A DNA stretch of 39,835 nt from positions 1-39,835 of the forward strand of contig JAHBMJ010000577.1 of NCBI GenBank assembly GCA_018398765.1, given 5' to 3'. Origin of the DNA: Chromera velia (taxonomy: Eukaryota; Sar; Chromeraceae). Below the pieces are notes generated by a model, which worked only from the letters and a program-made list of their open reading frames with translations, did not search any database and was not told the origin of the DNA. A program made the position numbers and the translations under genes. Positions 1 to 9,601 of this stretch are shown here, one piece after another (the stretch's first letter is position 1; every line of letters starts with the position of its first letter).

Positions 1-349
1 TGGGTCCCAACGGTGGTAGGGCGCGCCAGTTCGGCTCAGCCCGGGGTTGGCCGGCCCCGTGCCTCGCCTCACAATACTACGTGCCCCCCTCCCCTGAGCG
101 TGTGCCCCCACGCGCTTTGCAAAGTCATTGACGGGTCTCTTTTCTGCGGTTAACTGGTCCTGGGACTTAACTGACTAATGCCGGCTTAAGAATTCGTTCA
201 CCTTCTGTCGCGCGTTCCTCAGATTGGAGGCTGGCTCCCAGGTGGCTTCACTTTCTTCGTAACCCACCCACTGAACCAAGAACTGTTTCCCTCGTCCCCT
301 GCCTCGGACGGCAAGGACTTTTTCGACTTCGTACTCTTCTTCTGCCCAG
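1..349 (-). repeat. Left arm of 349-bp inverted repeat
   Basis: This is the reverse complement of 655-1003 with 345 of 349 positions identical. The inner boundary at 349/350 lies inside the start of the chromodomain reading frame. The outer boundary is cut by the window edge. Confidence 0.95.
175..349 (-). pseudogene. Duplicated chromodomain fragment (antisense arm)
   Basis: Read on the minus strand, the arm encodes the same chromodomain as the plus-strand copy, ending at the same TAG (plus 175-177). The core shows the aromatic and acidic chromodomain signature (YEVEKVL, then [15 protein letters not shown]). The upstream integrase part is missing because the repeat stops at 349. The few minus-strand codons beyond that (to 372) are the complement of integrase-coding DNA, so this copy is a fragment with no gene start. 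The chromodomain-coding part is base-identical to the other arm. Confidence 0.8.
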
Positions 350-829
350 TCCACATCAATCAGAGATGCCAACCGTCACCGCCGACCCACTGAGGCATTT
401 AAAGTGGGGGATTATGTCTTGATCCACCGTTCGTGGTGGGCCACTTCTGCCCGACCCGATGTGCCCGTGTACGCACGAAAGTTGGACGCCCTCTGGTTTG
501 GGCCGTTTGAAGTCACGAAGTTTGACAAATCGAAAGACAACCTAGAAGTTGCTCTGCCCGCAGGGAGTCGAAAGCACCCTGAAGTGCACACCTCCCTGTG
601 CAAACCCTACCATTCCGAAGGACGTCGGGGACGCCCGCCAGTCCGTCAGCCTGCCTGGGCAGAAGAAGAGTACGAAGTCGAAAAAGTCCTTGCCGTCCGA
701 GGCAGGGGACGAGGGAAACAGTTCTTGGTTCAGTGGGTGGGTTACGAAGAAAGTGAAGCCACCTGGGAGCCAGCCTCCAATCTGAGGAACGCGCGACAGA
801 AGGTGAACGAATTCTTAAGCCGGCATTAG
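350..829 (+). pseudogene. Chromovirus integrase C-terminus plus chromodomain (5'-truncated)
   Basis: The frame is open from 350 to the TAG at 827-829. It begins in the helical tail of integrase ([11 protein letters not shown]), continues with the SH3-like DNA-binding barrel ([12 protein letters not shown], then [11 protein letters not shown]), and after a short basic Gly/Pro/Arg linker ends in a chromodomain (YEVEKVL ... [14 protein letters not shown]). In this family the integrase C-terminus binds LTR ends, and the chromodomain tethers the complex to histone marks and so guides insertion. The catalytic core, RT and gag are absent; the 5' side is lost at the inverted-repeat junction. The frame has no stop, so the fragment is young or was recently duplicated. 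Confidence 0.85.
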
Positions 830-1003
830 TCAGTTAAGTCCCAGGACCAGTTAACTGCAGAAAAGAGACCCGTCAATGACTTTGCAAAGCGCGTGGGGGC
901 ACACGCTCAGGGGAGGGGGGCACGTAGTATTGTGAGGCGAGGCACGGGGCCGGCTAACCCCGGGCTGAGCCGAACTGGCACGCCCTACCGCCGTTGGGAC
1001 CCA
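655..1003 (+). repeat. Right arm of 349-bp inverted repeat
   Basis: This arm begins in the integrase-chromodomain linker and runs past the chromodomain stop through ~174 bases of non-coding tail. It ends at 1003, facing base 1 of the left arm. The tail may belong to the 3' LTR of the chromovirus, but no LTR partner is in the window to confirm it. Confidence 0.95.
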
Positions 1004-1210
1004 CACGGCTCACAGCACACGTACACAGGCTCATGGAGGCGCCGTCATGGCAGTCTGTATTGGAAGAGAAATAATATGTAGACGGGAGTAATTAACGTAC
1101 GACAAATAGAATTAAATAGAAAAGCATGCATTTGTCCTATCAGACGTTAACTGTAAGAAAGCAACCGCACTGTCAGTTCTTCCGTAAGTAGGATGAGTCA
1201 AGTCTCTGAA

Positions 1211-1230
1211 CTAAGCTAGAACTAGCTTAG
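1211..1230. repeat. Short perfect hairpin
   Basis: A 9-bp perfect stem (CTAAGCTAG / CTAGCTTAG) with an AA loop lies in the otherwise featureless spacer 1004-1258 between the chromovirus fragment and the Penelope-like element. No function is apparent; I see nothing else in that spacer. Confidence 0.6.
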
Positions 1231-1258
1231 GAGGTGGAGAACCAAGCTTCCCTACGTT

Positions 1259-1632
1259 TCGATTGATCAGATGTTGCATTTTTGGAGTCAGTTCGTCTAA
1301 TATTGCATGCACGGTTCCCGTGTGTCAGCACCATTGTATATGCGATCAAACCCGTGACTTCTTGCGAATGATGTGCGTGTAGAAGGTGCATACATTAATT
1401 ATTCACTTTTTTTGGCGTCCCCACCTGGATCGCACAAAAGTTGAATTTTTTGCATGCATTCTTTTCGCTCGATTACTTGATTTATCCAGAAGTGAGAGCA
1501 TGCCGTCACATTGATCAATCTTGGAGTTGGTGATTTCGGTAGAGTCTACCGTCGGTCCCTTAGCGAACAGTACGTATATAGCAGGACTGTCTTGGCTGTT
1601 GGAAGAGAACTTATCAAACTAGAACATTCTTA
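1259..1632 (+). repeat. 5' terminal direct repeat (pseudo-LTR) of the Penelope-like element
   Basis: 374 bases match 7119-7493 at roughly 94% identity. I count about twenty transitions, three transversions and one T indel in a T-run. The repeat does not start TG or end CA and no flanking target duplication is evident, which fits a Penelope-type pseudo-LTR better than a retroviral LTR. I looked for a hammerhead ribozyme core (CUGANGA with GAAA), as found in many Penelope pseudo-LTRs, and did not find one. Confidence 0.85.
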
Positions 1633-1732
1633 TTGTTCTTCTTCCAGGGCGCAAGTTTGCCGGAACCTTGGAGCTTTATTTACTGTGTCTGTCTTTCCGT
1701 TGACTGAGTCTGTGAGTGATGTGTAGGTTTGA

Positions 1733-2995
1733 GTGATGAGTCAAACGTTAGCAGACAGGCTCGGGAGGCCGAGGTATCTTGACTTCTCTCTGGTTGGGAG
1801 GAGCGAGCCGCAGGACAGGGGAGGCCCGACACTGCAGAACGAGTATGTAGTGCGTCCCTACATGGAGGGGGAAAGGCTAGGGCCGAATGAGCAGAAGATG
1901 AAGGTGCAGAATGGGCTGGGGGTGGAGCCTTACTACAAGATGGTACTCACATGGGTGAAGCCTAAGGTAGCAGCAATATTGAAGAGATCGAAGGAGGACC
2001 CGCAGAAGGAGAGGGTGTACATCGACGCGATTGAACGGAACAAGTACCTCCGCCTGTTCATGACGTCGGATAGAAGGAAGGAGGGGGGGATAAACGAGAT
2101 GGGGTATGACACGATTGTCTAAGACCTTCTGCTGCTGTATGTTGACATCCCGATGGAAGGGGTCTTCAACTCTCTGTTGAGGGAGGCACAGATGGCAGGG
2201 GTGGGGGGATTGAAGTATCCAGAATACAATAGGAAGGTGTCTTTGAAGGTGAGGCACATCGTACAGGACTACCTTACCGGTACTATCTGGGCAACGGACC
2301 AGACGTTCGTAGCTGCTGGGGGGGATCACGCATGTACAGCCGAGGTGTGTGTACTCCTGGTGGAGTTAGCGTGGGAGGTGGATGTCAAGGAAGTGAGAAA
2401 CATACTCACTGGTGCTCTGGCTGGAAAGGGGAGGGGAGAGGGGGGAGAAAAGCGGCGTGTTGAGAACCAATCTGTGCAGCCGACGACTAAGGGAATGGGG
2501 GAGATGGGGGTAGGTGGGGGGAATGGAAGTGCGACATCAGATCTACGGTCAGGAAGAATCATAGTGGAGAGGATTGAGGTATCCGGGGAGGAAGAGGACG
2601 AAATGGATGCACTGATGGGGGCAGCTAGTGCAGGTGCGACTCCTATGCCGGCTGCAGCGGCCGCAGGGGGGGAGGGAGGGGGTACTAGGAGGAATAGGAC
2701 GGGCAGACCCAGGGGCAGGCCTGGGGGGGGTGGGAGGGAAGGAATGAGTCTATCGGTGCCGGGGGGAAGGGATAGGCTGGTGATGAAAGCCGGAGTGCAG
2801 AGTATAAATACAGGTGCACAGACGAGAGAGAGCTCCATAAAAGGGGATCGTCATCGTCGGAGGAACGTGACGGAGGGGCGAACTCCGGCTTTGCCATACC
2901 GAGGTCGGGGGAGGAAGAAGCGGAACGCAGGACCCCGAAACGGGTGGTCCCTCTGTTCTGCCCTGCGTCTGTGGGGAGGGAGAGGAAGGTGCTAA
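1733..2995 (+). pseudogene. ORF1 of the Penelope-like element, function unknown
   Basis: A single plus-strand frame runs from 1733 to the TAA-like end at 2993-2995, broken once by TAA at 2120-2122. The N-terminal ~280 residues look globular (positions rich in Trp, Tyr and hydrophobic residues). The C-terminal ~140 residues are Gly/Arg-rich and include an AT-hook-like GRPRGRPG motif near base 2705, then a basic tail. An acidic patch (EEEDEMDALM) precedes the Ala/Gly stretch. AT-hook and Arg/Gly-rich tails bind nucleic acid, so a gag-like or chromatin-binding ORF1 role is possible, but this is inference. I do not recognise a family. The start is uncertain; an in-frame stop lies just before 1733. 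Confidence 0.5.
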
Positions 2996-3126
2996 GCGCA
3001 TACCAGATTCATCCCCCGAGTGTCCCAATGGATGGGGGGAGGATTAACTACGCTGACCTCGTAGATCTGCCTGTATACAGGCAGCCCAGAAATGGTGGGT
3101 TGGAGAGTCAAAGATGGTAGTATAGC

Positions 3127-4342
3127 ATGGACGAAACGAGAATAATCGAGGCTATCATGAGGCAGGAAACAACTCCCAGGGAGGCGAGGGAGGAAGTTCT
3201 CTCTTTCCTCAGGAACTGCTCAGTTGAGGGGGATTTGGATTCCCTAGGCCTGACCGAGCTGATCTACGCAATGGTAGTGGCGAGACAGCGTCTACATGGA
3301 CTCCTTGCTGAGAGGGGGGAGGAGCAGGGTGAAGGGGGAGAACATGGTTAACTAGGACCTATGACGGACTGTTCTTCTGGTCAGTGCATGTTTGATGTGG
3401 CTTTTAATTTTTTTTTCTTTTCATCTATGGTAGACGAAATGAGGGATGAGCTGGCAGGGTTGAATGACTGTCTTGATATTGATCTGAGGGATTATGGAGG
3501 CTTTAGCAGGGAGAGCGTGAGGTAAAGGATCAAGGCTGAGTTAGACTGTCTTACACTCAAGCTCGTTGGGTGCAGGATGCTTATTGCACTACTTGATATG
3601 CATAGGGGGGAACCATATCCGGTCTGTGCACAGAGAGTGGAAACATGCAAATGCACGTTGACAGTTGTCTTGGTTGCTAAGCCTTCTCATCCTCCTTCAT
3701 ACACTTTGAAGGTGATGCCGGCTTCTCCTGATGATCGATGTAGGGCGTGGTCATACAGTCAGACCTTGTTCAGGAAAGGATGTCGACAGAAGATCATGAG
3801 GAGATTGATCCTGTTTCATTCTATTGCTGCTTCTGGCGGGCTTGAGTTGGAGAATAGTGCGTACAGTAAATATTTGAGGGAGGTGAGGAGTGCATGTAGA
3901 GAAACAGGTGGGTATACTGGGTGGTGGGACAGGAAAGTGATTTACATGGTTTGGTCCCAATGGAAGCGGGGCCTGTACTTCGGGAGTACGGTGGGAATGG
4001 CGCTTGATCGCATCATGCAGCATCATGCAGCGCTTGATCGCATCACGGAGGGGGGGTCGGGCAGCGAATAAATTTCAGCAGGGGTATGCATATCGTTTTT
4101 ACTCAGTGCTGTTTAGTGATGCTTCTCGTCATACTCTCTTTGTTGTATTGCCTCTGGCACGGGTGGATGGTGGACAGATGAGTCTTTGTATGATGGAGTT
4201 GCTTTGTATTAGGGCGTATCAACCGATATGGAATACTGTGGGTGTCTCTAGGAAGGAAAAGAATGACCCTTCGACTGAATTGAAACCTGAACGCCCCCGT
4301 TTGTCTGCCCGTGCGTGCAGGAGAGGTTCAGGTAACACTTAG
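3127..4342 (+). pseudogene. ORF2 N-terminus with GIY-YIG endonuclease domain
   Basis: Frame 1 from 3127 is interrupted by TAA at 3349 and 3523, then runs to 4071. It ends in the start of a GIY-YIG fold (VIYMVWSQ, then RGLYFGST near 3970-3990). The domain continues in frame 2 (from ~4055 to TAG 4340) with the C-terminal GIY-YIG part, including ELLCIRAYQPIWNT, which supplies the conserved Glu and the Pro/Trp/Asn end. The frame change falls at a G-run (4050-4056) next to a 30-base duplication (CGCTTGATCGCATCA at 4001 and 4031). GIY-YIG nucleases nick target DNA to prime reverse transcription in Penelope-like elements. Upstream residues (MDETRIIEAIMRQE...) form a helical acidic leader with no recognised domain. 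Confidence 0.65.
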
Positions 4343-5014
4343 CTGAGACACAAGCTTTGCTCCTCTCTGTGCATGACGAAGGAGTCAGGGGAACTTGAAA
4401 GGGGAGGTATTTTCCTCTCTCGTAATGAATTTATACAGAGGGTGGGTGGGAAAAGGGGGGATGAGTCTGGGAATGCATGTGTTTCTCTTTTTTGTGACAG
4501 ACTTCTTGTGATGTTTTTCAAGAAGGTGCTTCCTGATAGGTCGATCAGATCTGTCAATGCTAGTAAGGATGATATTAAGGCATATGTGAGGAGGGTTCCA
4601 AGAAGAGGAATTCTTGCTACAGGCAGACAGACATTCGACATGAACGTTAAACGTCTGTGTGAATTGAATGGATGGTCAATGATGGAGATACTGAAAGGGA
4701 AGTCGATTTCTAATCGCGTGTCTGACTGTCCAAAGTTCAGGGTTTTTTACTTTCGTCAGTTCGAATTGATCAGAAAGGAAGTTATTCCGCAGAGCTCAGT
4801 TCATCTGAGACTCCTGCTGTCGAAACTCAAGAATTTGAAACAGATGCTTGACAATACATACAATGTTTGTTCTAATGCTCCTTCTGAATTGTATGATAAC
4901 TCGTGTGATGATTGTTCTTACATTCAAATCGCTCAACTTCTCGATCTGCCCTTTCTGAAGGGACATGCATGTGCACTTCTTTCTTCTTCTCCGTCTCTTT
5001 ATGCGCTTTTCTGA
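4343..5014 (+). pseudogene. ORF2 linker between GIY-YIG and RT
   Basis: Frame 2 continues after TAG 4340 to the TGA at 5012-5014. The protein is basic and mostly helical, with a cluster of Cys and acidic residues near the end (CSNAPSELYDNSCDDCSY) that could be a degraded metal site, though the spacing does not match a finger I know. Its position between nuclease and RT suggests the RT finger or thumb connection, or an RNA-binding segment. No family is recognised. Confidence 0.45.
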
Positions 5015-5250
5015 AGTTTTCTCTCTCCCTTTGAATTTCTCATCTTCATGTAAATTATGGCCAAACAGTGGATCGTGGGCAACAGTTGAGAAGGGGATTA
5101 ACTTTTTTGTTTCTTTTCTTGTCTCCCCAAAGGGTTGTGGGAGGGGACGTCTCGGCTCTGCCTGGCATGGTCAGGGGAGGGAGGGTGGTGGAGGTGTATC
5201 TGCGGCGGTTATAGCAGACGTAAGGGAGAGGTGGATGACTACTCTTTTAT

Positions 5251-5550
5251 GTGCTCCGTGCTCTGAGGAGGGGGCCTCCTCTTCTGAAGAAGGCTGGGAT
5301 CATGGTGAAGAAATTGTTGGATGCGTTGGCTGTTGTCCCGGTGGATAAGGCTCGGGGTGATCTGGCCTTTCTATGTGCACGGAAGTACAGCCAAGTTGAA
5401 GCTGTAAGAGCGGCTTTCATCAATAACCGATCGTATGCCTTCTTGCAACAGGCAGACCTTGATTGCATTGTTAATGATCTAGCGAGTGGCATTGCGGACC
5501 AGTCTACTGCCCTGAAGTCTTTTTTTTTTATGTTTTGGTCCCTTGAATAG
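5251..5550 (+). pseudogene. ORF2 segment just before the RT
   Basis: A short open frame encodes ~100 residues (for example VPVDKARGDLAFLCARKY), like the RT-preceding 'VP.DK...' segment seen in Penelope-type and telomerase-like RTs. It runs into a T-run at 5519-5529, after which the RT frame is the next one (frame 1 to frame 2), consistent with a one-base slip in the homopolymer. The stretch 5015-5250 between this and the previous segment is low-complexity and G/T-rich, and I cannot assign its frame. Confidence 0.45.
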
Positions 5551-5552
5551 AA

Positions 5553-6960
5553 GGAAGCATCGTTTTGGGACTGGTCTTTTATAGGCAAAGAGGAAGTCTT
5601 GGGGGGACGATGGTCGGTTGCCTATGGCCTGGTCATTTATGAAATATCGCCCGCTTGTCTCATATGCTTTGCATGGACGTAAGTCTCTTTTTTCTTTTGC
5701 ATATAAATGTTTGAATGGCCTGCTTCGTTACTTCGGTCCTCACTGTGACTTGAACTCTTGCTTGAACTCGACTTTTTCTTTTCAGGAATATATGTCTAAA
5801 TTCAACGCCGGGTATAGACTTTCCGCTGATCGGTCCGAACGGCTTTCGCTGAAACCTGATTGGCCTGTTGGTCATATTAAGATGGTTGTTGATGACATCA
5901 AGGCTTTCTTCCCCTCCCTTCCACGCAGTGCCTTTTTATTGTTACTTAGAAAGTTCGTCGCGAGGGTGAAGGTAGAATCTCGACATAGATATATTGTTCT
6001 ACCGAAGTTCCATCCTTTTTCAAATTGTAAGAAGGAGGCTGGAGGGGTATGTGGAGAGGCATGGGTGTCACACAAACAATATGTGAAGCCTGCTGCCTTC
6101 TTGTCCTCTCATAACAGATTCACAGATGCCATTTCATGCCCTATTGATGTCCTACCGGAGATCGTTGACCTTGATTTTCGTACTAATCTGATTCATGTTC
6201 ATAGACGACTGATTTGACAGAAGGAAGGCTTCCCTCAGGGGAGTCCATGCTCTCCTGGGGAGGCAAGATTCTTTGCAGCCTGGCAAGAGTTCTTGGTTAT
6301 TGATTCTTTCTCTGTTTCATCTTGGGAAGACAAGTCATAGTTTGGTGTATGATATATGGATGACCGCTCTTTTTTTGTTCGTTTTCCTGGCTATGCTTCT
6401 TCTGATGTAATGAGTCTTTGGGATGGGAGCCCTCTTGCTTTACTTTTACAGAAAGATCTTTATAGTCCTGAATATGTCTTGGAAAGGCAGAAAGGCTCCA
6501 CGGTGCTGGGGCTTCGGATTTTCTTTCTCTAACAGGCACCCTCTGTTTTGCTTTTTGCAGCTGCAAACCCTAATTAGGATGCTCTCGTCGAATGGTATCA
6601 TGACCTTTGTGCTTTTTCCTTTTCTTACCTCCATGACTTCGATAATGCTCTTCCATTCCCTCCTTTTCCTACCTTGAAGAGAGTTAGATTTATCCATAGT
6701 TTTTCTTGCATTCCTCAGTTATAGGGAATGATCGGACAGATGAGTTCAAATGTATTATGTTCTTTACTTTCCTGTAATACCTCTGCTTATGTTCTTATTG
6801 ATGAACTGACTTTTCTTTTTCCTGAATGCTTTCTTCTTTGTTGGCCTTTTCGTTTTTTCGTGAAGGTTTTTTCTGATGTTATTGCTCGTTCAAAGAGTCT
6901 TTCGTTGATCGCATTATGGAATGAAAGAACTTTTTTTCTTTTTACTGTTCTTGGTTGATT
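5553..6960 (+). pseudogene. Reverse transcriptase of the Penelope-like element
   Basis: Frame 2 encodes the RT motifs in order: KYRPLVSY (finger, near 5642), DIKAFFPSLP (motif A with the first catalytic Asp, 5894), QKEGFPQGSPCSP (motif B, 6218-6256) and YMDD (motif C, 6353-6364), followed by a thumb-like tail. Stops break it at about 5582 (TAG), 6215 (TGA), 6338 (TAG), 6350 (TGA), 6527 (TAA) and 6722 (TAG). All catalytic Asp codons survive. The enzyme would copy element RNA at a nick made by the GIY-YIG domain. The K-x-RPLVSY and FPQGSP forms fit Penelope-like RTs better than LTR or LINE RTs, but a phylogeny would be needed to place it. Confidence 0.75.
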
Positions 6961-7118
6961 TTGTTACATTCCCTCCTTTAATGATTGATCATCTTATATT
7001 CTTTCCGGCTTATACCATTGAGTGCACTATTCACCTGCTGGAAGCGATAGACAAAAGACAGTAGCAAAAGGGAAATGGGGGTCGCACGCATCGGTTCTCA
7101 TGCCTTGTCCTATGCTTC

Positions 7119-7493
7119 TCGATTGATCAGATGTTGCATTCTTGGAGTCAGTTCGTCTAATATTGCATGCACGGTTCCGGTATGTCAGCACCATTGTATA
7201 TGCGATCAGACTTATGACTTCTTACGAATGATGCGCGTGTAGTAGGTGCATACATTAATTATTCACTTTTTTTTGGCGTCCCCACCCGGATCGCACAAAA
7301 GTTGAATTTTTTGCATGCATTCTTTTCGCCCGATTACTTGACTTATCCAGAAGTGAGAGTATGCCGTCACATTGATCAATCTTAGAGTTGGTGATTTCAG
7401 TAGAGTCCACTGTCGGTCCCTTAGCGAACAGTACGTACATAGCAGGACTGTCTCAGCTGTTGGAAGAGAACTTATCATACTAGAACATTCTTA
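7119..7493 (+). repeat. 3' terminal direct repeat (pseudo-LTR) of the Penelope-like element
   Basis: This is the second copy of 1259-1632. It is followed by a sharply AT-rich stretch (7510-7670) that is not in the 5' copy. Confidence 0.85.
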
Positions 7494-8569
7494 CAGTTGT
7501 TCACAAGAACTTTTTTTTTTACTCAATATATATCTTTATAGCCTCTATAGGTCTATATTTTCTTAGTCATTTCTTCTACTATTTCCTAGTATATTTTACA
7601 TTATTTCATACATTTTTTACTTAAAATTTTTATGTTTAAATTTATAATATTATATGTATGATTAAACTTGTTTGAATCGTCATAGAACACGCGCGTTGCC
7701 TTCTTCTAACACTTCAACCACTTTGAGAAGAACCTCTGCCCACCCCCCCACAAGCCTTTGTTGCCCGCTGGTATTGTCATCTTCTTTCTCCGAATCTTCT
7801 CAAAGTCAGAGATGTTTGCAACTCAAAGAATGTTTTCAAAACGAGCCACATCATTGTTTTCAACCATCAGACCAAATGTTGTTGTTTCACCACTGCGCTC
7901 AAATAGAGGGATACAAAGGTTAGATCGATTATCCCGCGGCGAGCACGCGTCTGCTCGGCCCGGGTCCGGCGCCTTTACGGGCTGCGATGCATGTGAATGC
8001 ATGGATGACGAATTCTGTGAAAGCATGCAAATCTCTCATCGATTGGCCTGCTCTGATGCCATTGGTTGAAAACCGTTGAGGGGAGATTGTTTCTTGTCTC
8101 CCCTGTGTGATAGACTTTCTGTATAGAATCTTATGCCCTCGAGATCAGTTCATCACTTATTCTACAGCAAAGACACTTGACCATCCAATCTTTGTGTTTT
8201 AGATCACGAGCGGCACGACCGGTGAACCCTCTGCCTGAAGCACTAAAAAGAGCCTGCACTTGCGCTAATTTGTAACACTCCACCTCCTCCTTCTCTCCTT
8301 TCAATTTGCATAATGTGTGTAAAAAAAGAAATGAAGAAAGAGATGTTTTTATGGTGGAGGGCGGATGAGGGGGGCAACGATCACTATGACATCCTTCTCT
8401 CTGAATGAGAAAGAAACGACCTAGGAAACGAATGCTTCTCTGCCTTTGTTTGATTGACTGAGCAGCCCAGATTTTTTTTTTGGTGAATTTCTGCTAGAAT
8501 TTCTGTTTGTACAATGCGGTCGAATATCGCAATTTTGTTTTTATTTTAATTATATTGTCAATGATGGTC
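7494..8569. other. Intergenic spacer, no gene recognised
   Basis: The first 180 bases are very AT-rich. Short open frames around 7672-8069 (for example a Cys-containing stretch near 7980) have no recognisable domain or splice structure. A T-run lies near 8470. I see no RNA gene. Confidence 0.5.
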
Positions 8570-8768
8570 TCAGAGTGAGAAGGTCACTGAGAACCTGCAA
8601 GTACATGGTTCAGTAGGGGCTCAACCTGGGGTTCGGCGCTCAAGAGTGAAGACTGCGGTTCAAAGCTCTCTGAATAAATGAATGAATGAAGTTGGCTTTG
8701 CTAGAGTGGAGCCGTGCTCCCAGCAGCCCATGTTCATGCAAGAGATCGTCAATCACTCAACTTTAGAT
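8570..8768 (+). repeat. SINE-like dispersed repeat, copy 1
   Basis: A B-box-like GCGGTTCAAAGCTC (8655-8668) precedes a short (AATG)n tract (about 8677-8690) and a conserved tail, TGGAGCCG-GCTCC--GCAG-CCATG--CATGCAAG. The tract and tail recur at 39483-39562. Internal promoter-like boxes and a tetranucleotide tail suggest a tRNA-derived SINE. The head regions of the two copies do not align convincingly, so only the tract and tail are firm. The Copia LTR begins directly after this repeat. Confidence 0.45.
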
Positions 8769-8769
8769 A

Positions 8770-9514
8770 TGAAAGAAAACGACGGTCCCGTTCCTAGTCG
8801 AATTTGCGGAGGGTGAATTCCAGTCCCGGCATTTCCATTCGTCCCTCCGCCCCAAGCCAGAGAAAGGAGCGACGTGCACGCAGCGGCCCGTCCACATGGG
8901 GTGGCGGGGCACCTGCGACAGAGGTGTGCATGTTATGAGTTCCATGGTATGGCCTGCATGCACTTTGGCGTAAGAAATACACCCGAGGCACTCACCGTGG
9001 TGGTGTATGCTCCGGGGCTTCATATGGGATTTAAATAGGCCAATGGTGCAGTTATGCCATCGGAGGCTTCAGAATTAATTCCGGTCCCGAATTAATTTCC
9101 AGACAGTCAGACAGACGTACACGGCGGTTACCATCTGTCTGAATGAGAGACGTGAGCTAGGGATTGACAGAACTTCATGTGTAGGACCTGTACTGTGGCC
9201 TATGTCTCTCTGTGGTTCTTTTGTGCTCTGAATAATGTACGAGGCCACCAGCAGGAGCATACTGTGGACTGTGGGGGTTCATAAATTTTCTGTCTGGTAA
9301 AGAGACTGATCAGGTATTTATTTTTGATTATCTGTATCGGTCTAGACGAGTACGTCACGGAGACGTATTCGCTGTGGTCCTCTAATAGGAGAGGGCCAGG
9401 AATTCGGGAGTATAGCAGTTTGAGAAGTCCTCTGGATAGGCTAGAGGATCGATACGGGAGGGCCCTTAGGATTCCACTGAAGGAATCTCAAGAGAGGTGA
9501 GACTCTACTTTTCA
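8770..9514 (+). repeat. 5' LTR of the Copia element
   Basis: 745 bases, beginning TGAAAG and ending TTTTCA. It pairs with 27793-28537 without indels. By eye I count about 39 transitions and only three transversions, so about 94% identity. A TTTAAATA box at 9030-9037 could be the promoter TATA element. Confidence 0.92.
9030..9037 (+). promoter_or_regulatory. Possible TATA box of the 5' LTR
   Basis: TTTAAATA is an isolated TATA-like motif in an otherwise balanced LTR and is conserved in the 3' LTR copy. Transcription starting downstream would give an R-U5 of plausible length. No start site can be seen directly. Confidence 0.35.
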
Positions 9515-9515
9515 C

Positions 9516-9531
9516 TGGTGCCGTCTAAGGG
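9516..9531 (+). other. Primer-binding site (minus-strand primer tRNA)
   Basis: TGGTGCCGTCTAAGGG begins one base after the 5' LTR. TGG pairs with the CCA end of a tRNA, and the next bases would pair with an acceptor stem ending CGGCACCA. The position is that of LTR-element primer sites. I cannot name the tRNA. Confidence 0.65.
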
Positions 9532-9601
9532 AGTCTCCCGTTGTCATTCCGACAACATTCTCCTTGTTGTATTCCCGATTCCCTACTACAGGTGACTTAC
9601 C

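Larger units (their letters stand above)
1..1003. mobile_element. Fold-back 3' end of a Ty3/gypsy chromovirus
   Basis: Two arms, 1-349 and 655-1003, are reverse complements. They differ at only four positions, all transitions, and all within the outer ~160 bases. Between them, 350-654 is unique and carries the integrase C-terminus in plus orientation. Each arm contains a chromodomain coding segment followed by non-coding sequence that is probably the untranslated tail or LTR of the element. Integrase with a C-terminal chromodomain defines chromoviruses of the Ty3/gypsy group. The arm probably extends left of the window, since it is still matching at base 1. It could be a real inverted duplication or an assembly or chimeric-clone artefact. 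Confidence 0.8.
1259..7493 (+). mobile_element. Degraded permuted Penelope-like retroelement (GIY-YIG upstream of RT)
   Basis: Direct repeats at 1259-1632 and 7119-7493 bound a 6.2-kb unit. Inside, in order, are an unrecognised ORF1 (1733-2995), an ORF2 start (from 3127), a GIY-YIG nuclease (around 3950-4230), a linker (4343-5550) and a reverse transcriptase (5553-6960). Canonical Penelope elements have GIY-YIG after RT; the reverse order seen here matches the N-terminal GIY-YIG clade (Chlamys type) known from algae, protists and animals. Terminal direct repeats fit the pseudo-LTRs of these elements. The reading frames contain TAA, TAG and TGA stops and shifts at homopolymers, so this copy is dead. 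An alternative is another non-LTR element that acquired a GIY-YIG domain. Confidence 0.7.

Noticed and set aside
1259..1632. Hammerhead ribozyme in the pseudo-LTR
   Set aside because: Many Penelope-like elements carry one, but no CUGANGA...GAAA core was found in either repeat copy.
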